A program made the position numbers and the translations under genes. From assembly GCA_020847735.1 (NCBI GenBank), contig JADLBL010000026.1, positions 35,083 to 99,082 of the forward strand: a stretch of DNA of 64,000 nucleotides, given 5' to 3'. Under the pieces are notes generated by a model. That model made no database searches. It saw nothing but the letters and a program-made list of their open reading frames with translations, and was not told the DNA's origin. This stretch comes from Candidatus Eisenbacteria bacterium (lineage in GTDB: Bacteria; Eisenbacteria; RBG-16-71-46). Shown in pieces: positions 31,836-41,441 of the stretch (position 1 is the stretch's first letter; each line of letters opens with the position of its first letter).

Positions 31836-32659
31836 GGATGGCCTCCTTGCCCGAGATCGCCGAGCACCGCGGCCTCGGATTCCGCCTTGCGGCGGGCGAC
31901 GAAGAACGACAAGCCGACGCTCACGAAATAAAGACCCGCCATCGGCAGCCCCATCACCAGCTGGGCGCTGACGATGTCCCCCGGCGTGATCGCCGCGGTG
32001 ACCACGAAGATGACCACGATCGCGACGCGCCACTGCCGCAGCAGGAACATCGGCGTCACCAGGCCGATCCCGGTGAGCAGCATGGTCACCATGGGCAGCT
32101 GCGCCAGCAGTCCGCAGGCCACGACCATGTTGTAGAAGAACTCCAGGAGAAGCGAGAGCCGGATCTGCGTGACCATGCCGTCGGTGAGGAACGATCTCAG
32201 CACGTCGATCACGAGCGGCACGACGTACAGGTACGCGGCGGCGGCGCCGAGTCCGAACAGCAGGCACGAACCGGCCGCGAGCGGAACCACCCACTTACGC
32301 TCCTGCCGCAGCAGCCCCGGCACCACGAACGACCAGAGCCGCCAGGCCACGATCGGCAGGGCGAGCGCCACGCCGATCAGCGCCGACAGCTTGAGCCGCT
32401 CGTTGAAGGCCTCGAACGGCGACATCACGACCGTGCTCCCGACGGTCCGGTGGATGAGATCGGAGAGCAGGCGCGGAGCGAGCCACCAGCCCCCGAGCGC
32501 GCCGGCGAGCACCGCGGCGAGGCTCTGCTGCAGCACCTTGCGCAGCTCCTCGAGATGCGCGAGGAACGGCATGTCGCCGCTCACGCGCGGATCGTGCCAC
32601 TCGTCGTCGGGCCTGAACTCGCGCTCGCGCCGCGGATCGAGATGGGGGTTGTCCGTCAT
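31832..32659 (-). CDS. tatC: Twin-arginine translocase subunit TatC
   Basis: A 275-residue integral membrane protein with six helices. The cytosolic N-terminal motif is PFLAHLEELRKVL, where the Glu is part of the signal-peptide binding site. FEAFNERLKLSALIG and FVVPGLLRQERK are typical loops, and AAITPGDIVSAQLVMGLPM follows in the C-terminal half. TatC recognises the twin-arginine signal. It is separated from tatA (15.0 kb) and overlaps both neighbours by 4 nt. Confidence 0.95.
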   Translation of the reverse strand: MTDNPHLDPRREREFRPDDEWHDPRVSGDMPFLAHLEELRKVLQQSLAAVLAGALGGWWLAPRLLSDLIHRTVGSTVVMSPFEAFNERLKLSALIGVALALPIVAWRLWSFVVPGLLRQERKWVVPLAAGSCLLFGLGAAAAYLYVVPLVIDVLRSFLTDGMVTQIRLSLLLEFFYNMVVACGLLAQLPMVTMLLTGIGLVTPMFLLRQWRVAIVVIFVVTAAITPGDIVSAQLVMGLPMAGLYFVSVGLSFFVARRKAESEAAVLGDLGQGGHP

Positions 32660-33468
32660 CGCGGGCGCTCCGCCGCCGGGCCCGCCGGCTCGACGTCGCC
32701 CGCCACGACGACCGCCTCGACGCCGCTTTCGAGCCGCAGCACCAGCGCTCCGTCGCAGTCGAGGCGCTGCGCCACGCCGGTGATCGCGCCGCCGGGCGCG
32801 TTCACCGTGACCGTCTCGCCCCAGAACGCCGCCCGTTCGCTCCAGGCGTCGAGCACCTCCGAACGGTCGCCTTCCTGAAGCGTCGTCCACAACGGTTCGA
32901 ACTCGTCCGCGACGCGCGCCGCGACGGCCTCGACGGAAGCGTCCGAGCCTTCGAGCGCGAAGGACGTGGCCGTGCCGCGCAGTTCGGGCGGGAAGTCCCC
33001 GGCGCGCTGCCGCACGTTGACGCCGACGCCCACCACGACCACCTCGCCGCCCGCGGGCGCGCGCCGCAGCTCGCACAGCACCCCGGCCAGCTTGCGTCCG
33101 CGCGCGAGCACGTCGTTCGGCCACTTGATCGCGGCCCGTACGCCCAGCGCGCCGGCCGCGCGCGCCACCGCCAGGCCGGCGGCGAGCGGGACGACGGCGG
33201 CCTGGCGTGCGTCGCAGCCCGGATGAAGCGCGAACGACATCGCCAGGCCGAGTCCCGGCGCGTGCGTCCACGCGCGGCCGGCGCGGCCGCGGCCGCGCGC
33301 CTGCGCGTCGGCCACCACCGTCACGCCGTCGGGCACCCCCGCGCACACGGCGTCGAAGGCGTCGTCGTTGGTCGAGCCCGTCTCGGCGCGCACGAGCAGC
33401 GTCCGGGCCAGCCGCCGGGTGGCGAGGGCGGCCGAGAACGCCGCCCGGTCGAAGCGGGCGTCAGCCAA
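32656..33468 (-). CDS. birA: Biotin-[acetyl-CoA-carboxylase] ligase, without HTH domain
   Basis: A 270-residue biotin protein ligase that attaches biotin to carboxylase carrier proteins. Active-site blocks are ETGSTNDDA, GRGRAGRAW (biotinyl-AMP loop), AAIKWPNDVL and VVVGVGVNV. The N-terminal DNA-binding domain of E. coli BirA is absent, so it is not a repressor. A TTG start is the only candidate that keeps the whole catalytic domain; it overlaps the nadC end by 8 nt. Confidence 0.93.
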   Translation of the reverse strand: MADARFDRAAFSAALATRRLARTLLVRAETGSTNDDAFDAVCAGVPDGVTVVADAQARGRGRAGRAWTHAPGLGLAMSFALHPGCDARQAAVVPLAAGLAVARAAGALGVRAAIKWPNDVLARGRKLAGVLCELRRAPAGGEVVVVGVGVNVRQRAGDFPPELRGTATSFALEGSDASVEAVAARVADEFEPLWTTLQEGDRSEVLDAWSERAAFWGETVTVNAPGGAITGVAQRLDCDGALVLRLESGVEAVVVAGDVEPAGPAAERPR

Positions 33469-34348
33469 CTTCCTCGATCTCCAGGCTCAGGTTGAGCGCC
33501 GGCGCCGAGTGCGTGAGCGCGCCGACGCTGAGCCAGTCGGCGCCCGTCTCCGCGTACGCACGCACGGTCTCGAGCGTGAGACCGCCGCTCACCTCGACCT
33601 CGGGCCAGCGGCGCGCGCCCGGGCGTACGCGCGGGTGATCGGGCGGGTGCGCCCGGAACCAGGCGTCCACCGCCTCGACCGCACGGCGCACCGCCGCGGG
33701 CGACTGGTTGTCCACCAGGATGCGATCCACTTCGGGCCGGAGGGCCTCCTGGAGCTGCTCCATGGACTCGACCTCGACCTCGAGCAGCAGATCACGGCGC
33801 GTCCGCTGGATGAGTTCGATCGCCGCGGTCAGGCCGCGCGCGGCGCGAATGTGGTTGTCCTTGACGAGGTACATGTCCCACAGCGCCAGCCGGTGGTTCT
33901 CGCCGCCGCCACAGCGGACCGCGTACTTCTCGAGAAAGCGCAGACCGGGCGTGGTCTTGCGTGTGTCGAGGATCTTGGCGCCCGTGCCCGAGATCGCCTC
34001 CACGTAGCGGCGGGTGAGCGTGGCGACGCCGCACATGCGCATCATGAAGTTGAGCGCCGTGCGCTCGGCGGTCATGATCCCGGCGGCCGAGCCGGAGACC
34101 TGCGCGAGCGCGACCCCGGCCTGGACCGATTGCCCGTCGCGGGTGGTCGCCTTGAACTTGAGGCTCGGGTCCACCTCGCGAAACGTCATCTGCGCGATCT
34201 CGAGCCCCGAGACGACGCCCGGCTCCTTCGCGACGATGGCGGCCCGCGCGCCGACGTTGGGCGGGACCGAGTTGAGGGTCGTGACGTCCCCGGTGCCGAC
34301 GTCCTCGGACAGGGCGAACTTGACGAGCGGCAGGAACGATTCGAGCAC
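33461..34348 (-). CDS. nadC: Nicotinate-nucleotide pyrophosphorylase (carboxylating)
   Basis: A 295-residue quinolinate phosphoribosyltransferase that makes nicotinate mononucleotide for NAD synthesis. Signature blocks are ALSEDVGTGDVT, TAERTALNFM, ILDTRKTTPGLR, VKDNHI and EVEVESMEQL. I chose the GTG at 34348 because GGAG sits ~10 nt upstream; another in-frame GTG at 34360 gives four more residues. It heads the run nadC-birA-tatC-coaX-TolB-like-glycosyltransferase in which every junction overlaps. A -10-like TATGCT lies at 34416-34411 on the minus strand. Confidence 0.95.
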   Translation of the reverse strand: MLESFLPLVKFALSEDVGTGDVTTLNSVPPNVGARAAIVAKEPGVVSGLEIAQMTFREVDPSLKFKATTRDGQSVQAGVALAQVSGSAAGIMTAERTALNFMMRMCGVATLTRRYVEAISGTGAKILDTRKTTPGLRFLEKYAVRCGGGENHRLALWDMYLVKDNHIRAARGLTAAIELIQRTRRDLLLEVEVESMEQLQEALRPEVDRILVDNQSPAAVRRAVEAVDAWFRAHPPDHPRVRPGARRWPEVEVSGGLTLETVRAYAETGADWLSVGALTHSAPALNLSLEIEEVG

Positions 34349-34496
34349 GGTCGGGCGCACTCCGGACGGGGACGGTCCGCCCCGGGAGCGGGACGGGCGT
34401 TTCGGCCGGCAGCATAGCCGCAGGCCCCGGGACGCGCATCCCGGCGGGCGGCATCGAAGCGACGCGCGACCTCGCGGGCGCGCGCCCGGCGCGGGG

Positions 34497-35036
34497 TCAG
34501 ACGCGGAGCAGTCCGCGCCATCCACGCGCGGCGTAGTAGGACTCCGCGCCGTTGTGGTACGTGAAGACCCGGCCGAAGCGCCGGTCGCAGAACAGCGCCC
34601 CGCCGAGCGTACGCACCCCGGCCGGCGTTCGAATCCAGCTCGAGGTCTTGCGATCGAACTCGCCCAGCTCCTGCAGGCCGCGATAGTCCTCCTCGCCGAG
34701 CAGCTCGACTCCGATCGCCGCGGCCGCCTCCACCGCGCTTCCCTTCGGCTTGTGCTCCTTGCGGGCGTCGAGCGCGTCGCGGTCGTAGCACAGGCTGCGG
34801 CGTCCCGCCGGGCTCTCGGGCGAACAGTCGCAGAACAGGAGCCGGCCCGCGGCCGTGCCGATGACGTCCGGCTCTCCCCCGCTCGACTCCATGGCGGCCA
34901 GCGCGTCCAGCGCCGCGGCGTTCGCCTCGAGCGCCGCCAGCACCTTGTTCCAGGCGACCTCCGGGTGCCGGCCAGCGTTGCGCCCGAAGCGCTCCGCGAG
35001 CGTCGCCAGCAACGGCTGCCGATTCGGCTTCGACAT
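34497..35036 (-). CDS. DUF4256 family protein
   Basis: A 179-residue cytosolic protein with the conserved blocks of the DUF4256 family: MESSGGEPDVIG, CDCSPESPAGRRSLCYD, KTSSWIRTP, GGALFCDRRFGRVF and YHNGAESYYAARGWRG. No known catalytic site. It stands alone between nadC and uvrB, in its own transcript by spacing (112 nt and 98 nt gaps). Function unknown. Confidence 0.88.
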   Translation of the reverse strand: MSKPNRQPLLATLAERFGRNAGRHPEVAWNKVLAALEANAAALDALAAMESSGGEPDVIGTAAGRLLFCDCSPESPAGRRSLCYDRDALDARKEHKPKGSAVEAAAAIGVELLGEEDYRGLQELGEFDRKTSSWIRTPAGVRTLGGALFCDRRFGRVFTYHNGAESYYAARGWRGLLRV

Positions 35037-35134
35037 CGTGTCCCTCCCGGGTGATGCGGGCGCCGCGGTCCAGGCGCTCGCGTGTCGGGTTCGTGCGACT
35101 CTCTCGCGGACCGCTCGGGGGTGGAAGGGCGCCC

Positions 35135-37225
35135 CTACTGCTCGGGTCCGCCGAAGCGATGTGCGCGGCGCCGCGGCTGCCGCACCGGACGGGCCGCGCG
35201 CTCGGGGCGCGGCGCGCCCGAGGCGACCGCCAGCGTGTCGCGAATCTCGTCCATGCGGTCCCGCAGGCTCGCGGCACGCTCGAACTCGAGCGCCTTCGCC
35301 GCGTCGAGCATCTCGCCCTCGAGTCTCGCGAGAAGCTGCTCGGGTCCTTCGGCGAGAGCGTCCGCGACGGTCGCCTTCTCGCGCGAGTCGCCCCTGCCGA
35401 TCTGGTCCGCCACCGAGGTCGCCTGCAGGATCTCCTCCACGCTCTTGAGGATCGTGCGCGGCGTGATGCCGTGCTCGCGGTTGTAGGCGAGCTGCTTCTC
35501 GCGCCGCCGGTTCATCTCGGCGATCGCGCGTCCCATCGAATCGGTGACGTGGTCGGCGTAGAAGATCACCCGGCCGCCTGCGTTGCGCGCCGCGCGGCCG
35601 GCCGTCTGGATCAGCGATCGCTCGCTGCGCAGGAAACCCTCCTTGTCGGCGTCGAGGATCGCGACGAGCGAGACCTCGGGCAGGTCGAGTCCCTCGCGCA
35701 GCAGGTTGATGCCGACGAGCACGTCGAAATCCGCGAGCCGCAGGCCGCGCAGGATCTCGACCCGCTCGAGCGCGTCGATGTCGCTGTGCAGGTAGCGAAC
35801 CCGCACGTCCATCTCGCCGAGGTAGTCGGTGAGATCCTCGGCCATGCGCTTGGTGAGCGTCGTCACGAGCACCCGCTCCCGCCGGGCGACGCGTTCGCGC
35901 ACCTCGGCGAGCAGGTCGTCCACCTGCCCTTCCACCGGCTTGATCACCAGCTCCGGGTCCACGAGCCCCGTCGGGCGGATGATCTGTTCGACGAACACGC
36001 CTTCGCTCTTCGTCAGTTCGTAGTCGCCGGGCGTCGCCGAGACGTAGATCGCGGGCCCGACCTGCTCCTCGAACTCGGAAAAACGCAGCGGCCGGTTGTC
36101 GAGCGCGCTCGGCAGGCGGAAACCGAAGTTCACGAGCGTGGTCTTGCGCGAGCGGTCGCCCTCGTACATCGCCCCGATCTGCGGAATCGTGACGTGGGAC
36201 TCGTCCACGACGAGCAGGAAGTCCGGCTCGCCCCGGGCGTTGCGGGGAAAGAAATCGAGCAGGCAGCCGGGCCGCTCCCCCGGCGCGCGTCCCGCGAGGT
36301 GACGGGAGTAGTTCTCGACGCCCGGGCAGGTGCCGACGCTGGCCAGCAGCTCGAGGTCGTACTCGGTGCGCTGCTGCAGGCGCTGCGCCTCGAGCAGCCT
36401 GCCCTCGGCGCGCAGCCGCGCGAGCTGTTCGCGCAACTCGGAGCGGATGGAGCCGAGCGCCGCGCGCAGGCGATCCTCGGGGGTCACGAAGTGCTTGGCC
36501 GGGTAGAGCGCCAGCCGGTCCATCGAGCGGACGCTCCTCCCGGTCAGCGGGTCCACGGCGCGGATGCGGGTGACGAGGTCGTCCTCGAGCTCGATGCGGA
36601 TCGCGTGGTCCTCGTACGCCGGGTGCACCTCGACGACGTCGCCGCGAACGCGGAACGTGCCGCGCCGCGGTTCGACGTCGTTGCGCGTGTACTGGATGGC
36701 GACCAGCTGTTCGAGCAGCTCGCGCCGCCGCAGCGGTTCGCCCGCGGCCAGGTTCACGCGCATGCCCTTCCAGTCGTCGGGCGTGCCGAGACCGTAGATG
36801 CTCGAGACGCTGGCGACGATCACCACGTCGTCCCGCTCGAGCAGCATCGAGGTCGCCTGCAGCCGCAGGCGGTCGATGTCGTCGTTGATGCTCGCGTCCT
36901 TGGCGATGTACGTGTTCGTCGCCGGGACGTAGGCCTCGGGCTGGTAGTAGTCGTAGTACGAGATGAAGTAGCCGACGGCGTTCGCGGGAAAGAACTGCTT
37001 GAACTCGCCGTAGAGCTGGGCCGCGAGCGTCTTGTTGTGCGAGAGGACGAGCGCCGGCCGGCCGTAGCGCGCGATGACATTGGCGATCGTGAAGGTCTTG
37101 CCCGAGCCGGTCACCCCCAGCAGGGTCTGGTGGCGGTGCCCGGCCCGCAGGCCGGCGACGAGCTCCTCGATGGCCTGGGGCTGGTCGCCGCCCGGCGGGT
37201 AGGGCGCGGTGAGCTGGAAGGGCAT
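35135..37225 (-). CDS. uvrB: Excinuclease ABC subunit B
   Basis: A 696-residue helicase-like subunit that opens DNA at lesions and recruits UvrC. Walker [10 protein letters not shown] is at the N-terminus. The beta-hairpin region has [13 protein letters not shown]. Helicase motifs are [28 protein letters not shown] and [10 protein letters not shown]. The C-terminal UVR motif (around residues 630-665, [16 protein letters not shown]) interacts with UvrC. The length is slightly more than usual because of a basic tail. A -10-like TAGAGT ends 9 nt before the ATG and no ribosome binding site is visible, so it may be leaderless. Confidence 0.98.
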   Translation of the reverse strand: MPFQLTAPYPPGGDQPQAIEELVAGLRAGHRHQTLLGVTGSGKTFTIANVIARYGRPALVLSHNKTLAAQLYGEFKQFFPANAVGYFISYYDYYQPEAYVPATNTYIAKDASINDDIDRLRLQATSMLLERDDVVIVASVSSIYGLGTPDDWKGMRVNLAAGEPLRRRELLEQLVAIQYTRNDVEPRRGTFRVRGDVVEVHPAYEDHAIRIELEDDLVTRIRAVDPLTGRSVRSMDRLALYPAKHFVTPEDRLRAALGSIRSELREQLARLRAEGRLLEAQRLQQRTEYDLELLASVGTCPGVENYSRHLAGRAPGERPGCLLDFFPRNARGEPDFLLVVDESHVTIPQIGAMYEGDRSRKTTLVNFGFRLPSALDNRPLRFSEFEEQVGPAIYVSATPGDYELTKSEGVFVEQIIRPTGLVDPELVIKPVEGQVDDLLAEVRERVARRERVLVTTLTKRMAEDLTDYLGEMDVRVRYLHSDIDALERVEILRGLRLADFDVLVGINLLREGLDLPEVSLVAILDADKEGFLRSERSLIQTAGRAARNAGGRVIFYADHVTDSMGRAIAEMNRRREKQLAYNREHGITPRTILKSVEEILQATSVADQIGRGDSREKATVADALAEGPEQLLARLEGEMLDAAKALEFERAASLRDRMDEIRDTLAVASGAPRPERAARPVRQPRRRAHRFGGPEQ

Positions 37226-37234
37226 GGCCCCCGG

Positions 37235-37264
37235 ACTCTACGCGCGACGCGGAGCCGGGTCGAG
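37235..37264 (-). promoter_or_regulatory. Candidate promoter of uvrB (near-leaderless)
   Basis: On the minus strand TAGAGT occupies 37240-37235. Upstream is TCGACC at a 17-nt spacing (or CTCGAC at 18). Only 9 nt separate the hexamer from the ATG, so the predicted transcript starts within about 3 nt of the start codon. Confidence 0.4.
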
Positions 37265-37313
37265 GCGACCCGGCTCCGCGTCGGGACGTGGACGACTGCG
37301 GCCGCGCCCCCGA

Positions 37314-38654
37314 CTACCAGCGCTGGCGCGCCGTGTAGGTGAGCACGACCTCCCTGCCGGGGGCGACGTCGAGCTGCCAGCGCAGCGTGTTCGCGTCCTT
37401 GCGCTCCGAGGGCGCCGATTGCGCGGTCACCGTCACGTCACCGCCCGCCGACTCCTCGACCGCGATGCGCACCGGCGTCGTCTTGCGATTGCGCAACCGG
37501 ATCTCGACCGAGTACTCGCGCTCGCGGTCGCTCAGCCGCCGGTCCGCCGTGGTCCTGCGCTCGGCGGCCAGATCGAACGCGTAGCCCACCGGCAGCGTTA
37601 CCTTTTCGTCCACGGCCTCGTGGCCGATGGACGCCTCGCCGGTGAACTGCAGGTCGCCGGCGTCGTCCGCCTGGAAGCAGCGCACGCGCCCGGCGGGCAG
37701 GGGCGCCCCGACCCCCTCCTTCGCGGAGTTCCGCAGCTCGAGCTGGATCGCCACGCCGCGCGCGTCACCGCCGCGGTAGAGGTAGACGGGCGTCAGTCTC
37801 ACCGCCCGCGGCTCGATCATCACCAGGCTCTGCGATTCGCGGTCGCGCAGCGTCGTCGTTCCCGGCAGCGTGTACAGGTGGTAGTCCGCGAACGCGGCTT
37901 CGCTCAGCACCGCCTCGCCGCCCGCGTCCGCGGACAGCGCCATCGCGCGCATCATCTTCGGTTGCGGAGCGATGGGCGGGGCACTCGCGCGGGCGGGCTC
38001 GCCGGCGATCAGCTTGAGTTTCGCGTCCTCGAACGACCGGCCCGTCGTGTTCTCGACCAGGACGCGCGCCGACCAGATGCCGCTCGTCTCGCCGGTGCGC
38101 ACGAGCTGGTGCTCGCAGGACCACGAGAGCCCCCCGGTCAGGTAGCTGAGCTCCGAAGCGACCGGGCCCCGGGCGCCTTCGAGCACGGCCTCGATCGCCG
38201 GACGCAGCGACAGCGATGCCGGCGGCTTCGTCAGCCGCACCTCCTCGACCGCGGAGCGGGCGAGCGTCGAGACGGCGCCGTCGTCGCCCCGCAGGACCAG
38301 CCAGTTTCCGTCCGCGGCGACGAGCACGCCTTCGGACATGCGGTCACCGCGCGAGACGACGCGCACCCGCTGGCCGACCGCCTTCTCGACGAACGCGTCG
38401 CCGCTCGCCGTGTCCCAGCGGTACGCGAGCCGGGTCACGCGGCCCGACTCCGGCGCGAGCCGCAGCGAGGAGAAGTCGAGACGGCTGGAGATGTCCGCGA
38501 GTCGGACGGTGTCGCGCCCGGTGCGGCCCTGCAGCAACCGCGCCTCGCGCACGAAGCCGAGGTCGTTCGAGTAGACGGTGACCGAAGGGCCCGCCGCGCG
38601 TGCGGCGGGTGGAAGCGCCACGAGCAGAAGGAGCGGAAAGAGTCGGCGAAGCAT
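37314..38654 (-). CDS. Secreted DUF4139 family protein
   Basis: A 446-residue protein with a clear signal peptide (LRRLFPLLLLVALPPAARA). The family block VTVYSNDLGFVREAR opens the mature part. The C-terminal half matches DUF4139: LSWSCEHQLVRTG, WSARVLVENTTGRSF, YLYRGGDARGVAI and REYSVEIRLRNRKTTPVRI. Proteins of this family are beta-rich and of unknown function in bacteria. GGAGGAATCC directly precedes the ATG. Confidence 0.85.
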   Translation of the reverse strand: MLRRLFPLLLLVALPPAARAAGPSVTVYSNDLGFVREARLLQGRTGRDTVRLADISSRLDFSSLRLAPESGRVTRLAYRWDTASGDAFVEKAVGQRVRVVSRGDRMSEGVLVAADGNWLVLRGDDGAVSTLARSAVEEVRLTKPPASLSLRPAIEAVLEGARGPVASELSYLTGGLSWSCEHQLVRTGETSGIWSARVLVENTTGRSFEDAKLKLIAGEPARASAPPIAPQPKMMRAMALSADAGGEAVLSEAAFADYHLYTLPGTTTLRDRESQSLVMIEPRAVRLTPVYLYRGGDARGVAIQLELRNSAKEGVGAPLPAGRVRCFQADDAGDLQFTGEASIGHEAVDEKVTLPVGYAFDLAAERRTTADRRLSDREREYSVEIRLRNRKTTPVRIAVEESAGGDVTVTAQSAPSERKDANTLRWQLDVAPGREVVLTYTARQRW

Positions 38655-38767
38655 GGATTCCTCCGGGCGGGTTGGGGGGCGTCGCGTCGGGATCGCGCGG
38701 GAACATACGCGAAAGCGTCCGTCGCATTCCGCGGGCCACGGGTCGGGCGGGACGCGGACTTCGGCCG

Positions 38768-39649
38768 TCACACGAGCTGCGAGGCGTAAGTCCTTACCTC
38801 GAAACGGGCCGCGATCGCGGCGATCGTCCGATCGAGCAGCGCGAGCTTGTACTCGAGTGGACGCTCCATGCCCGGATGACGGCCCAGTCGCGGGTCCACC
38901 CGGTCCTCGCTGAGCCCGAGCGCGTCCACCGCGTGCAGGACGTACGAGAGCGGCTCGCCGCGGCGGGCGAAACCCTCGATCGCCGACTCGAAGCTCCGCT
39001 CCGAAGCCAGCCAGCGCATGGTGTGATAGACGGGCAGCCGCAGCGTGGGCGTCATCGCGACCGGGAACTCGCGGATCGCCGCGCCGCCGGCGCGCCAGTC
39101 GTAGGGCCGGCGCCTCCAGGTGAACGGCCACGGCCGCATCGCCAGGACGCGCAGCGGGTCCGCGCTCTTCAGCGCCAGCACGGCGCGCGCCGGCAGCAGC
39201 AGCAGGCTCGGGTAGGCCGAGGCGTCGTAGCGGTATCCCGCCGCCGCCAGGCGCGGCACGACGCGCGCGTGCATGTCGAAATTGGGCGCGCGGAAACCCA
39301 CGACCCCGACGCCCGACGCCTCCGACAGCGCGCGCCGCGAGTCCTCGAGCTCGGCCCGCTGCCGCGCGGGCGCCAGCCCCGCGAATCCGATCGGGTGCGA
39401 CCAGGTGTGGCTCGCGATCTCGTGTCCGGCCCGGGCCAGGGCGTGCAGCTCGCCGGCATGCGCTTCGGCATCGCGACCGACGCAGAAGAACGTGGCCTGC
39501 AACCCGTGGCGGGCGAAAGCCTGCGCGAGCCGCGGCAACGCCGCCAGGTAGACGAGCGGATCGGGAGGCAGGCCGGGGTACCCGTAACCGATCAGGTGCA
39601 GGTCCACCGGGTCCACGTCGATGCTGAGGGTCGCGACCGGGCGCGTCAC
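38768..39649 (-). CDS. Polysaccharide deacetylase (NodB-fold)
   Basis: A 293-residue NodB-type carbohydrate esterase. ATLSIDVDPVDLHL has the metal/catalytic Asp pair and ASHTWSHP the two zinc histidines; FFCVGRDAEAH and GFRAPNFDMH are further barrel motifs. No signal peptide is present, so it acts on cytoplasmic-side lipid-linked sugars. The GTG start overlaps the upstream glycosyltransferase stop by 4 nt, which suggests both work on the same glycan. Confidence 0.9.
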   Translation of the reverse strand: MTRPVATLSIDVDPVDLHLIGYGYPGLPPDPLVYLAALPRLAQAFARHGLQATFFCVGRDAEAHAGELHALARAGHEIASHTWSHPIGFAGLAPARQRAELEDSRRALSEASGVGVVGFRAPNFDMHARVVPRLAAAGYRYDASAYPSLLLLPARAVLALKSADPLRVLAMRPWPFTWRRRPYDWRAGGAAIREFPVAMTPTLRLPVYHTMRWLASERSFESAIEGFARRGEPLSYVLHAVDALGLSEDRVDPRLGRHPGMERPLEYKLALLDRTIAAIAARFEVRTYASQLV

Positions 39650-41163
39650 TTCGCGGGCGCCCCTCCCGCCGGCCCGACCGGCAGGTAGAGGTACGTCAGC
39701 GAGTGCTGGTTGCCGGTGAGCGGGACGAGGGCCTTCGAGATGTCCCCCAGCGAGTCCACGAGCGCGTACCCGGGCGCGATCCTCCGCCACAGCGGGCCCG
39801 AATGTTCGAGCGGCACGTCGGTGACGATCGCCGGCCGGCCGGGGCCGGCGGCGAGCGGAGCGAACATGCGCTCCAGGTACGTCGGGTCGCGCTTGAGCAG
39901 CGAGTTGCCGTGCGAACGCAGGATGTCGTCGAGCGCGATGAACTGAAGCGAGCCGCGCCCTCCCGCCTCGAGGTCGTACCAGCCGTGGTACGGCAGGATC
40001 GCGCCGTTCGGCAGCGAGCGCAGCCTGCGGATGAGCTGGTCGTGCGCCTGCCGGGCGTGCGGACGCGGAATGTGCAGGCGGATCGGGTAGACGAGCGGCA
40101 CGAACTGCCCCGCCAGAACCGCGAGCACCGCGGCGGCCGCGACGCCGCGCGCGGCCGTGGCGGACTCGAACGCCCGAAGCAGGCGATCGAGCGCGAGCGG
40201 CCCGAGGATCGCGAGCGCGACCACCGTGGGCGTGAAGACGTGCAGGTAGGCGTTCCGGTCCAGCGTCGCGAGCAGCCCCGTGCCGACGGCGGCGAAACCC
40301 GTCCAGTACCAGAGCGCCCGGCGCGGGTCCGTGTTCTCGTCGCGCACCGCGAGCGACAGGAGCGCGGGCGCGCTCGAGCATGCGAGCGCGCCGAACAGCC
40401 CGCCTCCCAGGTAGCGCTCGATGCGGGCCGGATTCACCTCCGACCAGCCGCTCGGCACGGACCAGGTGAAGTAGCGGAACCATTCGCCGAGCCAGGCGGC
40501 GAGCAGCAGGTAGCCGCCCAGGCAGCCGGTGACGATCGCGGCCGCGAACGGCAGGAAGCGCCTCCGCTCGTGGAAGAACAGGTAGGCCAGAGCGCCGAAC
40601 GAGAACAGGACGCTGTGCTGCTTGGTGAAGAAGCCGAGCGTCAGCAGCCCGGCCGCGCCGACCGCCCCGGCCGCGCCCCGCGAGTAACGCAGCACCGCCA
40701 GCCCGCCGAAGCTCAGCAGCAGCATCATCGAGTCGGGCCGCCCGACGTCGTAGCACGCCCCCGTGAGCCCGAACGCCATCGCGTACACCCCGGCGGCCGC
40801 CAGCGCGAAAACCGGCCGGCGGGTTTCGCGCAGGACGACGATCGCGATCAGGGCGGCGAGCAGCAGCGAGGAGCTGAAGGAGACGATCCGCATCGCGAAG
40901 AACCCGGGGCCGGTCAGCCGCATGACCAGGCCGCTCACCGTCGTGAACAGGGGCATGTAGGCGAGCGGGATGAACTGCAGCGACGGCGCGACGTAGATCG
41001 GCTGCCCGTGGGCGATGCGCGCCACGTGGTCGAGCATCACGCCCTCGATGAAGTCCACCTCGACGGGGTAGCCGACGCGGTGCGCACCCAGCCACACGTA
41101 GGCGCCGATCGCGAACAGCGCGAGCGCGCAGACGACCAATTCGAGCAGCCGGCGCAGGGACAT
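39646..41163 (-). CDS. Polytopic membrane glycosyltransferase-39-like protein
   Basis: A 505-residue membrane protein with about ten helices. The first loop VEVDFIEGVMLDHVARIAHG carries the acidic residues typical of GT39/ArnT-like enzymes, which use polyprenyl-phosphate sugars. A C-terminal periplasmic region follows (HGWYDLEAGGRGSLQFIALD). Start supported by GGAGGAATACC upstream. It pairs with the deacetylase gene that overlaps its end. A -10-like TATGCT lies at 41233-41228 on the minus strand, back to back with the promoter of the plus-strand cluster. Specificity unknown. Confidence 0.78.
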   Translation of the reverse strand: MSLRRLLELVVCALALFAIGAYVWLGAHRVGYPVEVDFIEGVMLDHVARIAHGQPIYVAPSLQFIPLAYMPLFTTVSGLVMRLTGPGFFAMRIVSFSSSLLLAALIAIVVLRETRRPVFALAAAGVYAMAFGLTGACYDVGRPDSMMLLLSFGGLAVLRYSRGAAGAVGAAGLLTLGFFTKQHSVLFSFGALAYLFFHERRRFLPFAAAIVTGCLGGYLLLAAWLGEWFRYFTWSVPSGWSEVNPARIERYLGGGLFGALACSSAPALLSLAVRDENTDPRRALWYWTGFAAVGTGLLATLDRNAYLHVFTPTVVALAILGPLALDRLLRAFESATAARGVAAAAVLAVLAGQFVPLVYPIRLHIPRPHARQAHDQLIRRLRSLPNGAILPYHGWYDLEAGGRGSLQFIALDDILRSHGNSLLKRDPTYLERMFAPLAAGPGRPAIVTDVPLEHSGPLWRRIAPGYALVDSLGDISKALVPLTGNQHSLTYLYLPVGPAGGAPAK

Positions 41164-41244
41164 GGGCGGTATTCCTCCGGGGCGAACACGACGCGGCGGG
41201 TCGCGCGCGGCGACCGGCCGACGGCGCAGCATACGCGAACCGCC

Positions 41245-41274
41245 TTGCGCGGACGGAACCCCGGTCACTAGATT
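41245..41274 (+). promoter_or_regulatory. Candidate promoter of the FAD oxidoreductase/glycan cluster
   Basis: TTGCGC at 41245-41250, an 18-nt spacer and TAGATT at 41269-41274, matching the window's TTGNNC-N18-TANNNT pattern. Transcription from about 41281 leaves a ~160-nt leader. Confidence 0.5.
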
Positions 41275-41441
41275 GGCGAGGAAGGTGGCCGATCCGGCCC
41301 CGGGGCCCGGAGTCCTGCCTGAAGCCGTCGTCGCGCGATGCCGATACCGCGGGTGTCGGCAGGGCTCCGCGGCGTTCTTGATGCGTTTCCTGCTCCGGGA
41401 AGCGAACTCCTTTCACGTCTCACCCTGGCACGGAAGCCCTC

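Noticed and set aside
41425..41441. CTGGCACGGAAGC as a sigma-54 -24 element
   Set aside because: The matching -12 TTGC is missing at the required spacing, and the site is directly before the ATG.
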